Assembly (NCBI GenBank): GCA_024643825.1
Contig: JAHEME010000164.1
Span: 1-6,646, forward strand
Reading direction: 5' to 3'
DNA from: Chloroflexota bacterium
GTDB taxonomy: Bacteria > Chloroflexota > Anaerolineae > Aggregatilineales > UBA3940
Length of the DNA: 6,646 nucleotides
Part shown: piece after piece, positions 5,249-6,646 of the stretch
How positions within the stretch are numbered: the first letter of the stretch is position 1
Layout: each line of letters begins with the position of its first letter
The notes under the pieces: model-generated
What the model saw: only the letters and a program-made list of their open reading frames with translations
Database searches by the model: none
Told to the model about the DNA's origin: nothing
Translations under genes and position numbers: made by a program

Positions 5249-6646
5249 CTACAGGTGCGCTTGTGCATGAATTTCGTCAAGCAGATCGGTCATCTTGTTG
5301 GCAAACACTTCTACGTGGGGAGAATGCAGCATAGTTTCATGGTCGCCAGGAATCTCGATCAGATCGACGCTGCCGCTGACCCACCCCTGCCACACTGGAA
5401 CCGGATCTGCGCGCTCCATCTTCATCTGCTCTGTGCGAAAGAGGACGACGCTGCCCTGATAAGGTTTGAATTTGTATCGCTTCGCCGCACTGTCTGCCGC
5501 GATCTTGACCCGCCTTTCGGGGGAAATCGATGGATCATCGATCTCAGCCGGACGTCCGGTTAGGCGTTGAATCCGTTTCACAACCTGAAAGCGCCACAGA
5601 CGACCAATGAGCCGCATCAGATACAGGAAACCTGCTGGCAGCGACCGTTTACGAATCTCCTGCCAGTGGCTGGCAGCGCGGGATTCAGCTTTCACGTCAT
5701 CGAACGAGCTTGGTTCACCCCTGCTTCCGGGCAGGAGAGGCGTCACGGTGGCATCCAGTGGGGCAACCAGTGCGATCTGCGCTCCCTGCGCCTGAAGCTG
5801 GCAGGCCATTTCAAAGGCGATCTTGCCTCCCAGCGAAAACCCGGAGAGGTAATATGGGCCTTCCGGCTGAAAGGTCCTGATCTCGCGGACGTACTGTGTC
5901 GCCATCTCCTCGATAGAGATCAGGGGAGGTGTTACTCCGTCGAGTCCCTGCGCGCGCAGCCCGTAGACGGGCTGATCAGGGCCAAGCAGTGACGCGAACT
6001 GATGATAGATCATCACATGTCCGCCCAGACCATGCACACAGTAGAGTGGGGGGAGGCTCCCGCCCGCTTGCAAGGGAACCAGCGACGGCCAGGGAGGAGG
6101 ATAGTCCTCGCGCCGAATCTCCTGCGCCAGTTCCGTGATCGTCTCCGCTTCCATCATGACATTCAGCGGCAGCTTCTTGCCCAGTTCCACCTCAATGCGG
6201 CGGAACACCTGAAGGGCCGTGAGCGAACTCCCGCCCAGGGCCAGGAACTTATCGTGCGTGCCCACCGGAGTAACCTGAAGGCACTCTTCCCAGATGCGCA
6301 CCAGTACACGTTCCAGGCTGTCGATAGGGGCGACGTAGGTCTCACTGGTTTGCCGAGTTTGCATCTCTGGCAGCGGGAGACTGCGAGCATCCACCTTGCC
6401 CGTCGAGGTCACAGGAAGTTCATCGAGAGTCACAACTACCGAGGGAACCATGTAACCAGGCAGCGTTTTACTCACAGCGGTCAACACGACGCTGTCTTGT
6501 AATGAATGGCCCGCACGGGCCACCACATAGGCGACCAGCCGCACGTCTTCTTGTTCGGTGGGCTGTGCTACTACGACGGCTTCTTTCACGTCCGGTTGCT
6601 CTAGCAATGCCAGTTCAACCTCAGCGATCTCCACCCGCTGCCCCCG
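5249..6646 (-). CDS. Nonribosomal peptide synthetase terminal module: A-domain end, carrier protein, thioesterase (5' part outside window)
   Basis: The frame is open to the right edge, where the first residues read RGQRVEIAEVE. That is adenylation motif A8, so the GTG at 6634 is internal and not the start. Numbering from 6646, residues 1-90 are the A-domain C-terminal subdomain, with A10 near 76-88 (PVTSTGKVDARSL) and its catalytic Lys. A carrier domain follows at about 106-176; LGGSSLTAL holds the phosphopantetheine Ser141 (codon 6224-6226). The type I thioesterase spans about 185-465: VHGLGGHV, nucleophile Ser271 in GFSLGG (codon 5834-5836), the likely acid Asp298 in PLDAT and His436 in GDHETML (codon 5339-5341). 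It would release a finished peptide from the carrier by hydrolysis or cyclisation. The condensation domain and the substrate-selecting residues are outside the window, so the product and amino acid are unknown. The gene converges on the sulfotransferase, with nine bases between the two stop codons. Confidence 0.95.
   Translation of the reverse strand, partial: RGQRVEIAEVELALLEQPDVKEAVVVAQPTEQEDVRLVAYVVARAGHSLQDSVVLTAVSKTLPGYMVPSVVVTLDELPVTSTGKVDARSLPLPEMQTRQTSETYVAPIDSLERVLVRIWEECLQVTPVGTHDKFLALGGSSLTALQVFRRIEVELGKKLPLNVMMEAETITELAQEIRREDYPPPWPSLVPLQAGGSLPPLYCVHGLGGHVMIYHQFASLLGPDQPVYGLRAQGLDGVTPPLISIEEMATQYVREIRTFQPEGPYYLSGFSLGGKIAFEMACQLQAQGAQIALVAPLDATVTPLLPGSRGEPSSFDDVKAESRAASHWQEIRKRSLPAGFLYLMRLIGRLWRFQVVKRIQRLTGRPAEIDDPSISPERRVKIAADSAAKRYKFKPYQGSVVLFRTEQMKMERADPVPVWQGWVSGSVDLIEIPGDHETMLHSPHVEVFANKMTDLLDEIHAQAHL

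Noticed and set aside
6002..6502. A 166-codon + strand frame opposite the NRPS gene, and a similar one at 5567-5992
   Set aside because: Both lie wholly opposite well-defined carrier and thioesterase motifs. Their products are low-complexity, His/Arg/Gln-rich and without family features.

Overview
This window (about 6.6 kb, fairly GC-rich) is densely packed bacterial accessory DNA. Five genes, one of them entering from the left, lie head to tail on the + strand with gaps of at most about 50 bases. A sixth gene on the - strand enters from the right and converges on them. There are no RNA genes, insertion sequences or CRISPR arrays that I can see. The protein style points to Chloroflexota, or a similar multicellular or soil lineage. 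The clues are a lipoprotein-like WD40 protein with a long Thr/Pro/Ser linker, a formylglycine-generating-enzyme-like (FGE/SUMF1) domain entered through a 'GDPRPGV' lead-in, a pRiA4b ORF-3-like protein and an NRPS terminal module. This taxonomic reading is inference and was not checked by any search.

Layout, left to right: (1) bases 1-849, the C-terminal part of an FGE-fold protein whose catalytic cysteines are replaced; it is open to the left edge, so its real start lies outside the window. (2) 864-2111, a probable secreted or lipid-anchored WD40 beta-propeller protein. (3) 2141-3028, a pRiA4b ORF-3-like protein with an extra C-terminal domain of about 95 residues. (4) 3082-3798, a CPBP/CAAX-type membrane protease that keeps its first catalytic motif but loses the rest; its end looks like the tail of an FtsX/MacB-type ABC permease, so it is probably a deletion-fusion remnant. 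(5) 3785-4354, a RimJ/RimL-type GNAT acetyltransferase overlapping the end of gene 4. (6) 4381-5239, a PAPS-dependent sulfotransferase broken by one extra base in a run of nine C. (7) 5249-6646 (- strand), the end of a nonribosomal peptide synthetase: adenylation C-terminal subdomain, carrier protein and type I thioesterase, continuing beyond the right edge.

The first three genes could be one co-transcribed group, because spacing is tight and two of them have good ribosome binding sites. They share no obvious pathway. The right end suggests the border of a natural-product cluster: an NRPS release module facing a sulfotransferase across nine bases, with an acetyltransferase next to it. Whether the sulfotransferase or acetyltransferase tailors the peptide is inference only. 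The two most useful observations are sequence lesions: the poly-C frameshift in the sulfotransferase and the CPBP-to-permease chimera. Nothing here amounts to a proven new system.
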